From Ochotona curzoniae (lineage: Eukaryota > Chordata > Mammalia > Lagomorpha > Ochotonidae), in NCBI RefSeq assembly GCF_017591425.1, contig NW_024464918.1:5206001-5270000 (forward strand): a stretch of DNA of 64,000 bases, given 5' to 3'. Within the stretch, counting starts at the first letter, position 1; the number at the start of each line of letters is the position of its first letter. The notes under the pieces were generated by a model. That model was not told where the DNA came from, ran no database searches, and worked only from the letters and a program-made list of their open reading frames with translations. The position numbers and the translations under genes are program-made. Below are positions 10,341-30,870 of the stretch, piece by piece.

Positions 10341-10390
<50 letters not shown>
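10341..10390. repeat. (AC)25 microsatellite abutting a splice acceptor
   Basis: There are 25 uninterrupted AC units on the plus strand, (TG/GT)25 on the DOCK2 sense strand. The tract ends 10 bases upstream of the exon 50 acceptor boundary, so it occupies the place of the polypyrimidine tract. It is a likely polymorphic length repeat. Confidence 0.97.
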
Positions 10391-10391
<1 letters not shown>

Positions 10392-10959
10392 ATGGAGGCT
10401 TAGTATAATACAGAGATGGGCCCCTGTAAGATTGAGAACAGAGGCTTTGGCTGAATTCTATACACCCAGCTCTGTGTTCATCTGTTTTGCTTTAGGTATT
10501 CCATGCCCACTAGCCATGTATGGTTGTACAGGTTGCACGCCATACAACTCCAGGGAGTGGTGATGGGGCGTTAATTCAGACTGTCATGTGAATGGTGCTC
10601 CTCAGAATTGCAAGATGCAGAAAACATTTCTATCATTTTCCTTCCTACATATAAGTGGCTTCCAGGGTCCACTGGACCACCTCAAACACTCCAGCGGGCA
10701 CATGACCTTGCACCTGGCACCCCTCCCTTGCCAGGAAAGTCCACCTCTCTTCCCCACACTACTTCTAAGGGCGACACTAGGTTTGAAGCCAGGGCTGCCT
10801 GATCCCCAGTCTCATTATTCGCATGGTTACTGGTGGCCAACACTGAAGCTCTCAAAGCCAGGGTGGTGAGCTTTTCATCTCTGCACTGCCCCCTGGGCTC
10901 CTGGTACACAGTGGGAGTTCAGTGCTAACCTGGACACCAGAGGGTAGAAAGGGCCTGGT

Positions 10960-11270
10960 GGGCAGGACTGTGGCACGGCAGGTTATACTGCTGCTTATGA
11001 TGCCCACACTCGGTAGCAGAGTGCTGGCTTCTGTCCCAGCTGCTCCACTTCCACCCGACTGCCTGCTAATGTGCCTGGGAACACAGCGCAGAATGGTCCA
11101 AGTCCTCCCACCTGTGTGGGAGTTCCAGAGATGGAGTTGCGGGCTATTGGCTTGGAGCTGGTCCAGCCCTGGCTATTCTGGTGATCTGGGGAATGAACCA
11201 GCAAATGTCTTCCATGTCCTTCCCTCTATCTGATGCTCTGCTCGTCAAACAAATAAATATATCTTAAAAA
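10960..11270 (+). repeat. Lagomorph C-type SINE, plus orientation
   Basis: The copy is nearly complete. The body has gtcccagctgctccacttcc and ggggaatgaaccagcaaatg, and the tail is aaataaatatatctta. It is antisense to DOCK2. Confidence 0.8.
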
Positions 11271-11530
11271 ACAAAAGAATCAGCCTGGGTCTGAGGACAG
11301 AGGAATGCGTAGCCCAGTATCGGGTGGGCTGCCATCCTCTTCCTTGGCTGACAAGCTCCTTGTCCCCAGCCATGCTAAGTCCTTTGTGATGGTGAAAAGA
11401 CACACAAACGCCCTGGAGTCTGATCATCTGGGTTCAAGTCCCAGATCTGCTGTGTCCCAGACATCTCAGCTGCATGGGAACCATGGGCACAGGCTACCCC
11501 TCTCTGCATGCTGCCCAATGGCACCCACTA

Positions 11531-13147
<1,617 letters not shown>

Positions 13148-13285
13148 CATCTCTCTGACGCCATACTCCTTCTCCACCTTCGCTTTCAGGTTCTTGAAGC
13201 ATTCCTCCATCCGGTCGTGGAAGGGCCGCAGGTTTTCTGACACCCTTTTCTCATGGATCTTAATTCCAGCTCCCAGGAAGGGGAT
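13148..13285 (-). CDS. DOCK2: DOCK2 exon 47, C-terminal end of DHR-2 (about residues 1577-1622)
   Basis: 138 bases, phase 0 at both ends, between acceptor atttcttccag and donor ATG|gtatgg. It starts [18 protein letters not shown] and ends EKEYGVREM. It encodes the last helices of lobe C of DHR-2, the part of the GEF domain that closes on Rac. It is almost identical to the human sequence I recall, so it is strongly constrained. Confidence 0.96.
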
Positions 13286-15524
13286 CTGGAAGAAATAGCA
13301 AGTGATGAGCCAAGGTTCGATGAGAACCCAGCCCATCAAATTGGCTGAGATCAAGTCAGAATTCATTGAGAGCTCCACACAGGGCACCCTGTTGGAGAAC
13401 TATATCCTTGGGGCTTGCTCTGAGGAGGGAGCAAGACTTCCAACTGTCCCTAGAAGGGTTGGTTCCTCTCACCCCATTACAGTCCACCCTGGCGAAAACC
13501 TTTTCTTTGCAGAAATCAGTTGAGGTACAGGATGCAGGAACCTAAGAAAAGGAGGTTCCTCAGCTCTGACTCAGAACTTGGACTCGTGTGTTCTGGGAAA
13601 TGCTAAAGTGAAAGAGGGACTGTTCGAAGCTGGGAGACAGGGGAAGAGTTAAGAAGCAAAGGAGGAGTGGCCCCAGCTTCATTTTACATCAGGGAAGTCC
13701 AATGAAAATTCATGTGGATCTGGAAAGCGATGAATGTGTTCAAACCATAAAGTCAATCAACAAACAACTTTTAGAATGTGACATGAAAACCTTAGGAAGA
13801 GGAGGAACGAGGGGAGGAAGGATGCAATGGTGCTGAAGTCTCACTCATCCACACAGGGAGTCGGTGAATACTGCCCACATGGGAAAATACTTTGGGGAGG
13901 CAGCTGGGCTGGGAAGGTCAGCTGTGTAGCCCCAGGGAAACAGCTACGGATGGAAAGGCAAAAAGCATGGGCTATTTGCAGGAGAGATGTAACACTTCCA
14001 TGAAGATGACACAGACATTTCTACCTGCTTCTGGAGAACCCCAGAGATACCTGTGATCCGGTGGGTGAAGAATGAAAACGGGCCTTTCAGGGCCCAGGAG
14101 GGAGATGGCAACAGAAGTGGCTCATCAGCCCCTAGGAAACCAGGAGGGCCTCAGTGGTTACAGGCACCGGGTACCATCAGAATGATGTGGTGAGGCGAGT
14201 CGAGGGGCTGAACCCAGAGGAATGGACTCAACTCCCGCCTGAGGAGCAGTTAGATCACCAGGTGCCCATCACTTCACTGTGTAGCCAGGTGTTACATAGA
14301 GCTCAGCTCCAGTGTGACTAGAATAAGATGCAAGAGGCTCAGAGGTCCAGGCCATGAGAACGGTTGAGATGAGGAGCCAGACCGGAAATAAGGGGTTGAA
14401 GGGAAAGTTTGCACAGAGTGAGATTTTTACTTCCTAATTCCTGCATTTCCAGCAGCACAGCAGCAACTGAGATTGTCTTCCTGTAACACAATGGGAAAGA
14501 TCTACGTTGATACAGGTGTTTTCGACCCATTCAGCTATTCCACAGTCAAGCCATTTAGCTGCCAAGGCCCTGTCTCCTGTACACAGATCTCTACTTAGCC
14601 TCACTCTTAGCTATGCAGGGACTACTAAGAATCACCAGAACATGGAGGAAAGTCTCCAACACGAGAGACAAAGGCAACAGCCAACAGATACAATAAAAAA
14701 AAAAAAAAGCAAATGTAGAGGAGAAAAAAAAGGAATGACTGTGCATGCTTGCAAGAAACAGAATGCACAGTGCCAAACAAAATATTATTTTTTAAAATTT
14801 AATGAATATTCAAACAAAGGAGATTCTCTATTCATAAGAAAAAGGCAACGTTGAAGGATGACAATGGAAATATCACAGTTAAAAAGGAGTTGGATACCGT
14901 GCATGTTGTAAACAGAGACAAATGTATTGCTTCAGTTTTACATATTAGAAAAGACATAAAATTGATGAACCATTCCTCTCAAATTATTAGTACAATTACA
15001 TTTTAAAAGATTTAAAGCAAATTAAATCCAAAGAGAGCAAAAGGAAGAAACAAGGAAAGTAGACACGGGTGAAAAGGAAAGCAAACCCAACAGGACAACA
15101 AAGCCATTAGCTGAGTCTTCGGAAAGAGAGAACAATGATAAAAATAAAAGTACTGACCACGTAAACACAGAATGCATCAATGCAAACACTGGAACTGCAA
15201 AGTGTTGCTACGGGAAGCGCAAACATCACAATCACACAAGGCTCTATAAAAACGTGTATGACAATACATGGAGTGTCTACATGCAATGAACAAATTGCTG
15301 CAGAGAAACAGTTTACCAAGAAGGTATAAATGGAATGGAAAACCTGAAAATTCTTGAAGAAACAAATGCGCGTTTTAAAACATTTCTGACATATATGGCT
15401 TCACTGACCAATTAAATTCTAGCAAACATTTAGGGGATAAACAAACACCAACTACATTAAAACTTTTCCAAACCGTGAGCAGTGTCTGAATCACTTCAGA
15501 AAATGCCCATTGCTAGAGATTTGT

Positions 15525-15850
15525 TTATTATTTTTATTTTTTTTTATTTGAAAGACAGAATTTTAGAGAGAAGGAAAGACAGAGAGATCTTCCATTTGTT
15601 GATTCACTCCCAAATGGCTGCGATTAGCAGAGCCGCACCAGTCCAAAGCTAGAAGTCAGGAGCTTCTTCCAGGTCTCCTACATGTGTACTGGGGCCTTAA
15701 GACTTGGTCCATCCCAGTCGAGAAGCAGGGAGCAGAAGCCAAAACAGAGCAGCTAGGACACAAACTGACGCCCATCAGGGATGCCAGCGCTGCAGGTGAG
15801 GCTTGGCGTACTAAGCTGTGGAGCTACTAAGCTGTGGAGCTGGCTCCCAG
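15525..15850 (-). repeat. Lagomorph C-type SINE, minus orientation
   Basis: The tail is tttttttttatttgaaagac. The body contains gatcttccatttgttgattc and gatgccagcgctgcaggtga. The head end carries a 16-base tandem duplication (tactaagctgtggagc twice). Confidence 0.8.
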
Positions 15851-15959
15851 AGAGTTCTTCAAGATGACACAAAGTGTTACTCATTTAAAAATAAGAAAAT
15901 ATTGAATCTCACTCAAATTACAAGCTCTGTTCATGAGAACACATCATCAAGAAACCAAG

Positions 15960-16265
15960 CAAGAGCAGATACTTGGTGCAGTGGGTAAGCTGCCTTTTGG
16001 GAGGTCCACATCACACAACAGCCCGGTTCAAGTCCCAGCTACCCTGCTTCCAACCCAGCTGCCTTCTAACGTGTACCCTGAGAAGCTGCAGGTGATGGCT
16101 TGCAGGTGGTCTCCATTCGCATGGGAAACCCAGCTGGAGTTTTAGTCTCATGGATGAAGTCTGGTCCTACCCTGCCTATTACAGACATGTGGTGAGTGAA
16201 CCGGCAGAGGGACGATCTCTCTCTCTGTCTCCCTCTTTCTCTCTCTGTCTTCAAGAAAAAAAAAA
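15960..16265 (+). repeat. Lagomorph C-type SINE, plus orientation
   Basis: The body has cccggttcaagtcccagcta, which includes a tRNA-like B box, and ends in a CT-rich stretch and an A-run. It faces away from the minus SINE 110 bases before it. Confidence 0.75.
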
Positions 16266-16539
16266 GTAAGCAGACAAGCCACAGACTGCACAAAGATTTA
16301 TGCTACACATATATTTGGCAAAGGATTTATATCTCAAGCAGGCAAATACCTATAAATCAATAGTAAACGGGTAATTTAATACAGGATTTGAATAAGTGTT
16401 TCATAGACGCATTATCCAATTAGCCAATATGAACAGTGCTAACACCACCAATCATGAGGGAAAAGAGAGTCTCAACAAAGCTGAGATGCCACCAGAGGAG
16501 TAAAGTTAGGATTTGCCTATCAAGTCTTCACATATCAAG

Positions 16540-17010
16540 GGCAGTTCAGATGCTTGGAAGTTGTTGACTGGAGTGGAAGCGGGTTCAGTTACTTTGGAAG
16601 TATGTTGGTTACAGTGAGGCTAACTGCATGTGATCCAGCAATGTCACCGCTAAATACACAAGTACACCGAGCGAACTTGTGTAGGTCCGCAAGGGACAGG
16701 AGCCGCAAGGTTCAATGCACGGCCACCCATGATACATGAAAGTTAAAACAACCCAAATATGTAACATCAGGAGAACGAACAAATCAACGGGTCTAATGCT
16801 GTATATCTGTACGACAGATAACACTAGAGACAAGAAAGTCAAGTCAGGTGCAGCGACCTAGACAAGTGCATTGCGTTGACCAAAAGAAGCCAGATGTGTT
16901 ATTATTCTGCATGATGCAGTTTGCAAGGTCAAGAGCAGACAGAACTAACCTGTGGTGATAGAAGTTCGGCAGTGTCTGTAGATGTGTTTATAAGATGAGG
17001 GGTAGTTCTA
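16540..17010 (+). repeat. Old L1 3' end, plus orientation
   Basis: The order of sequence blocks matches the end of mammalian L1 ORF2 and its 3' UTR: a segment like 'tggaagcgggttcagttact', then 'gatccagcaatgtcaccgct', 'aaacaacccaaatatgtaac', 'aaagaagccagatgtgttat' and 'aactaacctgtggtgataga'. The frame is destroyed. Confidence 0.7.
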
Positions 17011-17029
17011 CGTCTAACTATATCCAGAA

Positions 17030-17300
17030 ACTGCATATGTGTGTGCCAGGAAGATGTGCGCAGGTGTGTTCAGAACAGCATCACCTATAATAGCCCCTAC
17101 TTGTAATCAACCCAATTCTCCATCAGCAGAAAAATATATACATACATTTTGGTATCGTTCTATTATCCAGTTATCCTGGCTGCATACAGTAGCAAAATGA
17201 ATGGATGATAGCATTGTACGGTAATCTGGATACATCTCACAGATACAACATCAAGTAAAATAAGACCAAAGGAATATACATCACGTGGTTCAATTTGTAT
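17030..17300 (+). repeat. Second L1 3' fragment, plus orientation
   Basis: It repeats the L1 pattern of the preceding element (agcatcacctataatagccc, ccatcagcagaaaaatat, tctggatacatctcacagat). It is a separate insertion or a rearranged piece. Confidence 0.6.
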
Positions 17301-17544
17301 ATGTATGTATATGTCATAAATAATCAGGAGTGTATTATATTTTTAGAAATGAATGGGCATAAAACTTTTTTAAAAAGCAAGGAAATTATTATTATTGCAC
17401 AAGCAGGAAAGTGGCTGACTACAGGAAGGTATATAGTTGGCTTGGGGGTCACAGCAGATTTTCACTTCTTTGTCTTGGAAGCAGCAGTCCAGTATGCTTA
17501 TATTTTGTAATAAATTGGTGAGTATATATAATTGACTAATGGGG

Positions 17545-17705
17545 AAAGAAGGATGGAGGGAGTTGTCATCTGTCAGTTGATTCCCCAGATGCCAGCACTG
17601 GCTAGGGATTGACAGGAAGCTAGGAGCAGGAGCTGGAATTTGGAATTGAACCTGGGCTCTATCTAGAACTCGGGTATCTTACTTCTAGGCTAATGCCCAC
17701 TCCAT
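17545..17705 (-). repeat. Truncated C-type SINE, minus orientation
   Basis: Only the middle and head remain (gttgattccccagatgccag, gaattgaacctgggctctat). It is diverged. Confidence 0.55.
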
Positions 17706-18429
17706 GTGAGCTGCATATTTTTATGAAGAAAAGAAGCTGCTCTGGACACTTTCCAAGTCAACTAACATAAAAGTCTTTACACAGGAAAAGAAAAAAACAG
17801 AAGATATTCATCTTGGATCTGTGAGAACACACACACAAAATGTACCTTGAAAGCTCCAGCCTGTGTGTGGTTGCCAGAGGTGCAAGAGCATTCCTTCTAA
17901 AATCTAAGGTTCCCACGTTTGGGGAAAATCCAGAGTGGTTGTAGATGTGCCATACCACGACTGGATCGAGAATTAAGCTTCAAGTGGCAAAGAGTAGGCC
18001 CGATGTCATCCACTGTTCGCTGTCCTGCAGCGACAGACTTGGTGCACGGAGCCTATAATGACTATAATGAGCTATACCGTGTTGGTGAGATAGCCAAAGA
18101 TTATTACTGGCATCAGGCTTTTATAGACTGAGACCCACACAGGATAAGGGAGGAGGTATTGAGGAGCTTGCGTAGTTCCCATAAGCCTTTCTACAGAACC
18201 CACCCATTGTTTCCACACCCTTGTTTGAAACTATCTTTTTGTTTTTTCATATCCAATCAAGTATCCTCATACAAATGGTATCCTATCAGTTGTCACCCGA
18301 TGTTCGCTGTCCTACAAATCACATTGTCCTTCTACAATCCACCACTGTATTCCTGTCGCACTATGCTTAATAAATACAGGTGCTAAGAATGGATGAAGAC
18401 GAGCCAATTGTTCTGCACAATAATGATCA

Positions 18430-18700
18430 AAGGTTGGGGAGGTGTTTGGTACAGCAGTGACACCCACATCTGATGTCACAGTGCCTGCTTGGATGCACAG
18501 TTCTGCTCTGATTCAGCCCCTTGCTAATGTGAATCCTGGCAGGTAGCAGGTCATGCTGCTCTGGTCCCTGTCACCCATGTGGGAAACCCAGACTGAGGTT
18601 TAGACTATTGAATTCAGCCTGGCCCAGCCTCAGCTGTTGAGGGGCATTTGAGGAATGAACCAGCAGATGTGTTTATCCTCTCCGCATTTCAAATAAGTAA
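18430..18700 (+). repeat. Lagomorph C-type SINE, plus orientation
   Basis: The body contains gtcacccatgtgggaaaccc and gaggaatgaaccagcagatg, and the tail is caaataagtaag. Confidence 0.75.
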
Positions 18701-19839
18701 GAACAAACAACAATGTAAGAAACGTTATGTAGAAAAACTTCATCCATAATAAGGCAGGGTAGTATCTTTCAAGCATGATGCCCAAAGTTGGTGTGCCCAG
18801 GCCCTGGGCGAGAGACACATGGTGGTCTCCGGTGAGGGTTAAGTGGCTCTCAAGCACAAATGCCTCAGGACCCAGAGTGCCACTATAGAGGGTGGCCACG
18901 AGGGGGCGCTGTCTAAAGGCATCTAGCTCAGGGCTTTCAGAAGCCATACTGCTTGATAAAAGGCTTTCAAAGTCTCCCTTTGCTTGTAGTGTCCCTGGAG
19001 TAACCACCAACATGCAGAGGGAATTTTCTTAGAAGACACAGCCCGGTTTTAGCCTTGCATGGTGAGACTGAGGTTCAGTTTTTGAGTGCAGTGGCTGCAG
19101 CCTGTAGAAGCTGTTCCCAGATGGGTAGATGTACTCAGTGGAGAGGCCCAAGGCAGTGGCACAGGTTGAAAGTGATCTCCAACAGCTAGGTGGATTTCGA
19201 TGACCCTTGGCACCCCACAAATACCCATCAAAGCCTGGTTTCTCTGTTTCCCACTCCAGAGGGTGCTGAGACATGGCATCGTGATTTGCATATGCAAGGG
19301 CATGGTGACCCCAGAAGGCTAGGGACCTTGGGGAGTGTTTGGATTTCACAGGTGGCACAAGGTAAAACTGGAGAGAAAATTCCAGACACGTGACCTGCAC
19401 TCAGGAAAGTGCATCTGTGTGGCGCTGAGTGTTTCATTTTTAAAGCTCAATTTGCATGAATTGGCAGAGGCAGAGCAGGACCTGAATTAGGAATCCTTAT
19501 TTTAAGAACAGAGGCTGCACCCAATGCTTCTCACTCCCTGATTTCCCCAGAGTAACAAAAACTCCCCCTCCACAAAGGCTGGCTTTTCTTTGCACAGTGA
19601 CTGCAAAGAAGGAAGGGAGGGAGGACAGGCAGCTGCAAATGCATGTGCCCTCGTGCCTGCCTTCCCCTGCAGCTCTGCCCTCTGGAGTCCACCCCTTGGC
19701 TTAGCGCTGTGGTGTGAGTGGTCTGCAGCGAGCTCCAAGCTGGCAGGTGTCAGAGGAGGGGGCTGCACAGACTTGGGGGTGGGGGGGGGGAAGTCAGCTC
19801 CTTCGCAAGCTTCCCTGGGCAGGATCTGAGCAGACAACT

Positions 19840-20060
19840 TCTTCTGCAGGGAGAGGGGGATACAGAACAAAGGACAGGGGAGAAGAGGCATGGAAGCTGG
19901 AGAGAGGAGTGCAGGCGGGAGGAGAAGGGACAGGCAAAGGATTAGAAGGAAAGGGCTGCTCCTTGGAGGCGGAGTGGGGAGAGAAGGGAGAGGGAAGGGA
20001 GGAAAGAAAAGTGTACAAAAGAACAAGACGGCCTGAGGGAGAGGGGGCAAGCCAGACCCT
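19840..20060 (+). repeat. Purine-rich tract
   Basis: About 200 bases dominated by A and G (ggagagaggagtgcaggcgg, gaagggagagggaaggga). The opposite strand gives a Pro/Ser/Leu chance frame of over 200 codons that I do not accept as coding. Confidence 0.7.
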
Positions 20061-20559
20061 GGGCTTGGATCTGGAGCACTGCAGTAGTTCATGAGACGCA
20101 GACCCTCCAAGCAAGAACCAGGCAAAGGCCTCAGCGACTTTCCCCATCTGCAACAAACTGGACAGCCGAAGAAGGAGCGGTGGGATTGGGGGAGGCGGGA
20201 TGGGAAAAGATCAGGTATGTTACGATCCAACTGGTGCCTGCTGGAGGTGGAGGTGGGGGAGATGGTGGGAGCTTGGGCTTCATTTTAATCTTACTGAGAA
20301 AAACCATTTCCTGAGTTTGATATCCATCAGATAAAGTGATCTTAGCAACACCCCTACCGAGCACTGCTGCTGCGCACCTGGGCAACTCCCAAGGCGGGAT
20401 GCCCCAAACCTCGCTTCCCAGATAAGCCTGCCCAGGTAGGCCAGAGTCAGTAAAGGAGTAGAAAGATGGGGGGCATGTGGAATCAGGCCATGCCAGCCTG
20501 ATGCTAGCCAAGGGAAGTGAACCAGGGAGAAGGAGAAGGATGGACTTCTGCCCCTTTAC

Positions 20560-20643
20560 CTGCCATGCGATCAGGTCCTTGAGGTGGCTCAGCTTCTCCT
20601 GGTCCTCAGGGTGGTCCCTGTTGTACTCCTCAGTGAAGAAGGC
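20560..20643 (-). CDS. DOCK2: DOCK2 exon 46, DHR-2 lobe C (about residues 1549-1576)
   Basis: 84 bases, phase 0-0, between acceptor ccctctccag and donor CAG|gtaaag. It encodes [18 protein letters not shown] and ends LKDLIAWQ. It follows the nucleotide-sensor segment of exon 45 in lobe C. An Asn replaces the Val I recall in human EEYVRD. Confidence 0.96.
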
Positions 20644-21903
20644 CTGGAGAGGGCAGATAGGAACTTGATGTTTGCTGTTCATTTGGAGTGGATCCCACGG
20701 CCAATCTCATGGGCACACAGGGAGATCTGGTTTCAAAGGAGCAGAGAGCAGGCAGGGGCAATGTCTGAAACCTGCAGGGATGGATGCTGTTTCTGTATCC
20801 CAGAGGCTCAGGTCAGCACCCACCAGGGAGTGGATCACATTTGGTTGGGAAGTAGTTCTCAGCGTGAGGTTTCCCCAGACCAGCACCAACCAGGAACTTG
20901 TTAGAAATCTAAGATCTCTGACCCCAGCTCAGACCTACCAAATCAAAAACTGGGATCAGGGAGGCAGGGAGGGAGCATGTGTTAAAGAAGCCCTGCAGGG
21001 GATATAGATGTACCTGCAGGTTGGAGAACATTGCTCAAAGGAAAAGAACTTTGTGAGGAACTGAGCCCTTGCTACTCCAGCATCTCTCGGCCTTCCCTCA
21101 GTGCTAATGACCCTGGCAGGCACCCAGCTCTTTCCAGGGCTTAGGTCCCTACCAGCTGCACACACACAGAGAAATCCCATCACTCCTCCAGGCTGGGCCA
21201 AGGGTTACCGATGAATTCTGTGGGGGTGTGTGGGGATGGCTGGGAGAGTCTTCCTGCCTCCCGAGGCTGTGCTGCACTCTCAGTACTGCATGAGTGAACA
21301 GCATAGCAGAGATAACAGACTGTGAGGTTTATCAGAATAAGGAGTCTATCCAGGATGTGCAAGCTGAATTTCTGTCTGATTTCAATGCCAGAGAAAGTTC
21401 TACCTCCCTATCTTGGAAATCTTCACTGGATACTGTGACTCATACAACTGATGGCATTTCATTTTTTAACCACGGACAGTTAGAGGCTCAAACGTGAAAT
21501 CCAGGGTTCAAAAGCCTTTATAAAGGGAAAGCATGATTTGGACACCTAGATCCTCACTCCTCCTCAGAACCCCCTGGAGCTGATCAGCCCTGCCTATAGC
21601 TTCACAGATCCCATCTTTCTTGCATGTGTCATTTTCACACAGAGGAAGTAGTTTGATGTGTGATTCTGCTACTGTGTGATTGGCCTTACCGCTATCCCAG
21701 GATCTTTCCTCAGTAGAGCTTCCTGCATCCGCCCCGTAGACAGGATGCAGCCCAGGGTAGACAGGAGGCTGTTAAGACTGGGGGCTGTAGGAGGCCCAAC
21801 AGAGCTGAGTGTTTGGGTGAAAGGGCAGGTGCAGCAGGCTAAGGGACACGCAGAGGCAGCTGCCTTGACCCCACACCAGGGCCTGGAGGGCAGAGCCCCT
21901 CAC
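20644..21903 (-). other. DOCK2: DOCK2 intron 45
   Basis: 1.26 kb from AAG|gtgagg to ctctccag. Unique-looking sequence without SINEs; no exon or RNA signal seen. Confidence 0.8.
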
Positions 21904-22080
21904 CTTCTCGTATTTGGCAAAGCCTCCCATGACTGCAGGGTCCACGATGCCGTTGAGGAGCATGGAAAGCGGGTTGATGGGGAGGCTCTCGTCACTCTGG
22001 TACTGGTTTATCATCATCAGGATCTTCTCGTTGGCCGTGGACATGGTTTCGATGGCATTCTCCAGGGGACTAATTGTGGT
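21904..22080 (-). CDS. DOCK2: DOCK2 exon 45, DHR-2 lobe C with nucleotide sensor (about residues 1490-1548)
   Basis: 177 bases, phase 0-0, between acceptor gtttccaaag and donor AAG|gtgagg. It starts [19 protein letters not shown] and includes [18 protein letters not shown]. In DOCK GEFs the loop inserted in helix 10 carries a valine that displaces Mg2+ and senses nucleotide (Val1538 in human DOCK2, from the literature). The VDPAVMGG segment sits at that position and keeps its valines, so catalysis should be retained. The sequence is close to identical to human. Confidence 0.97.
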
Positions 22081-28536
<6,456 letters not shown>

Positions 28537-29236
28537 TTATTGAGTATTTGACATCAAATTGCTAGGTCCTAATAAACAGTTAGCAGTCACTTCTATCCTT
28601 TTCAGATTACCTGCTGCCTTGCAACCTTATCGCTGGGCTCTGCTCCTGCTAACCAAGTTGGTTGGTAGACTCTGACTACTGCTAACATTTCTGTGTTCCC
28701 ATTATGAATACAGCTCTTAATCATTTGCACAGTACATCTTCCCATGATCTCATTTAATCTCTCTAGTTTCAGTGAGTGACACTGTTCTCTTCTCTGGGGA
28801 AGTCAGAGGAGCAACATTTTGCAGGTCACAAACCTTGTAATAATAGAGCAGGACTTTAACATAGGTCTCTAAATTCTGAGCTCAGAATTCTTTGATGCTT
28901 AACTTGCTGCTCAAACGTGGTCTTCTGGTCACTTAAAGATTGCAAACAACTGTCTGCAGTAGGATGGTGGGCAGCCCTGTCCAGGCTCAGTGGAAAAAAA
29001 GAGTCTCATGATGGGTGCCTGATATGGGCACCAGTTACTGGAGAGGTTCGATGTGGCACATATCCTTGTTATGCCTATGCTGAAGGGGACTCCATGTTAC
29101 ATGGAATCGGCAAAGGTAATGCTTAACTGACATGATAAATCTCAATGCAAGTGTTTTTGCAATCCTCAGCCTTCTTTCTCCAGTCATACCATCAAACGCT
29201 TTATTTTAGAGGGAAACCACCCTGGTTGGAGCCTAG

Positions 29237-29530
29237 AGCAGGAACTGCCAAACTACGGCCTTTGGTTAAATCTCGATGACCACTCACTCCATATCATCCC
29301 AGCAAAGAATAGTTTTTATTTTTCTCAGTAGTTACCAAAAGAAGAATTTTTTTTTTGTGGTGTGTGGAAACTGTAAATTTAAGTTTCAGGGTCCATAAAT
29401 AAAGCCTTATTGGAGTTTAGCCACGTTCATCTATTTATGGACTATCAGTGGCTGCTTTCCCAAGGCAACGTCAGAGTTGAGCAGTTATGCCAGGAAGCAC
29501 ATGGCACTTAAAGACTAAAATATTTCCTAT
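29237..29530 (-). repeat. hAT-Charlie-type element, minus orientation
   Basis: Same family as 22700-22915 in reverse: gccaaactacggcctttggt, then ataaagccttattggagttt, gtggctgctttcccaaggca and ctaaaatatttcc. Confidence 0.65.
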
Positions 29531-30870
29531 GTTGTCCTATACCAGTAAATTGCCAACATTTATTTTAGAGTTGGTTTTCAGGGTCATATATATTGTTCTC
29601 AGCCACCGGGTTTGGTCCATGAAGAAGGCCAGATGTGTTCTGGGGAAGCCGGTGACACCAGTGCCCTGGAATCAAGGTTGCCTGCTTAGTTTTCCATTCC
29701 ATTTGCTGATTTCATGCATGGAACTCTGCAACAAAGGCCCTTTTACAAAGAACCTTAGCAGTCCAATGTCTTTCCTCACCTGGAATCCTAAAGGAGAAGA
29801 CAAAATGTATCACTGTCCCAAGTAGTCTGTCAACTTTTGAACAAGTGAAGGCAAGAGCACAGAGTATAAAGAAAGAACCAACATCTCGACCAAAAAAAAG
29901 TGGACCTGAGTTGAAAGCCAGGCTCCATCACTTCCTAGCCTGTGATCTTGTACAAGCTGCTGCAATTCTTCGAGCCTGTTTCCTTATTAGCAAAGTGAAG
30001 AGAGCAATGAGATAGACTTAAGAGGTTAAAACGAGACAATGCATGAGAAATGCTTAGTATGTGGAAAACAAGAGTATTCTGTTTGTTGATCTCTTTTTTT
30101 AATGATGATGCACTAATAGGCTGTGTGGGGTTCAAATATGAACTCTACCACTAACTGGTTTTGTAAAAATAAGAAAACTGCTTTACTTCTCTGCTCACAT
30201 ATTCCTTGTTTATGAAACAGGGGAACTTACTGCTCACCAAACAAGATGTAATAGAGTCTAAAGAAATAATGCTCATAAAGCTCTGAGTCCCATGTGAAAA
30301 GGATACGTCACAAAGGTCAAACCTCCCCAATTTCTTTACCACCTGCTTCCTGGAACCGAGTCAGCCTCAGAATCCTAAATACTGTGATCTGGCCCAGTCA
30401 CGTATGCCCTCTGCCTCCATTCCAAGTTAGAAACCCACGGAGCCAGCCAACCCTGGGCTGTCCATTCAGGAAAGTGTTGAGTCTGATCCTATATCGCATC
30501 TGTAAGCATACTCACTTTTGTATCTAGCCAGGCCGCAGTCCACTGCAATTCCTCCTGCAAAAGTCATGGTAAGGCACGCAAGAGGTACAGGAGGGCATAC
30601 TGAAAAGGTCACTGACGAATATTTATCACTCAAGGGGAAAAATGTGGATTAATGTTCAGCAAGCTTCACAGAGCAGCCATGCAACCTGTCAACCCATTTT
30701 AAAGGCTATAACTTAATCTTTGCTAACAGGTGCAATGCAGGGAGCCAGGATAGAAGGCCATGCCCTTTGGCTCAGCAGTCAGCCTTGCCTCATGCTTAGC
30801 GGGTCAGCTCCCAATCCTATAGATGCCACATTCTGTGACCTCAGTGCCCATTATAAAGTTCATGAAAAGT

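Larger units (their letters stand above)
13286..20559 (-). other. DOCK2: DOCK2 intron 46 (7.3 kb)
   Basis: The longest intron in the window. It contains SINEs at 15525-15850, 15960-16265, 17545-17705 and 18430-18700, and L1 3' fragments between 16540 and 17300. AT-rich unclassified DNA lies at 14640-15500. A purine-rich stretch lies at 19840-20060, with a G-run at about 19777-19790. The long chance frame over the purine-rich part on the minus strand is low-complexity. Confidence 0.8.

Noticed and set aside
19502..20230. Minus-strand frame of 242 codons rich in Pro, Ser and Leu
   Set aside because: It is mostly the complement of a purine-rich tract inside DOCK2 intron 46. Low complexity explains its length.
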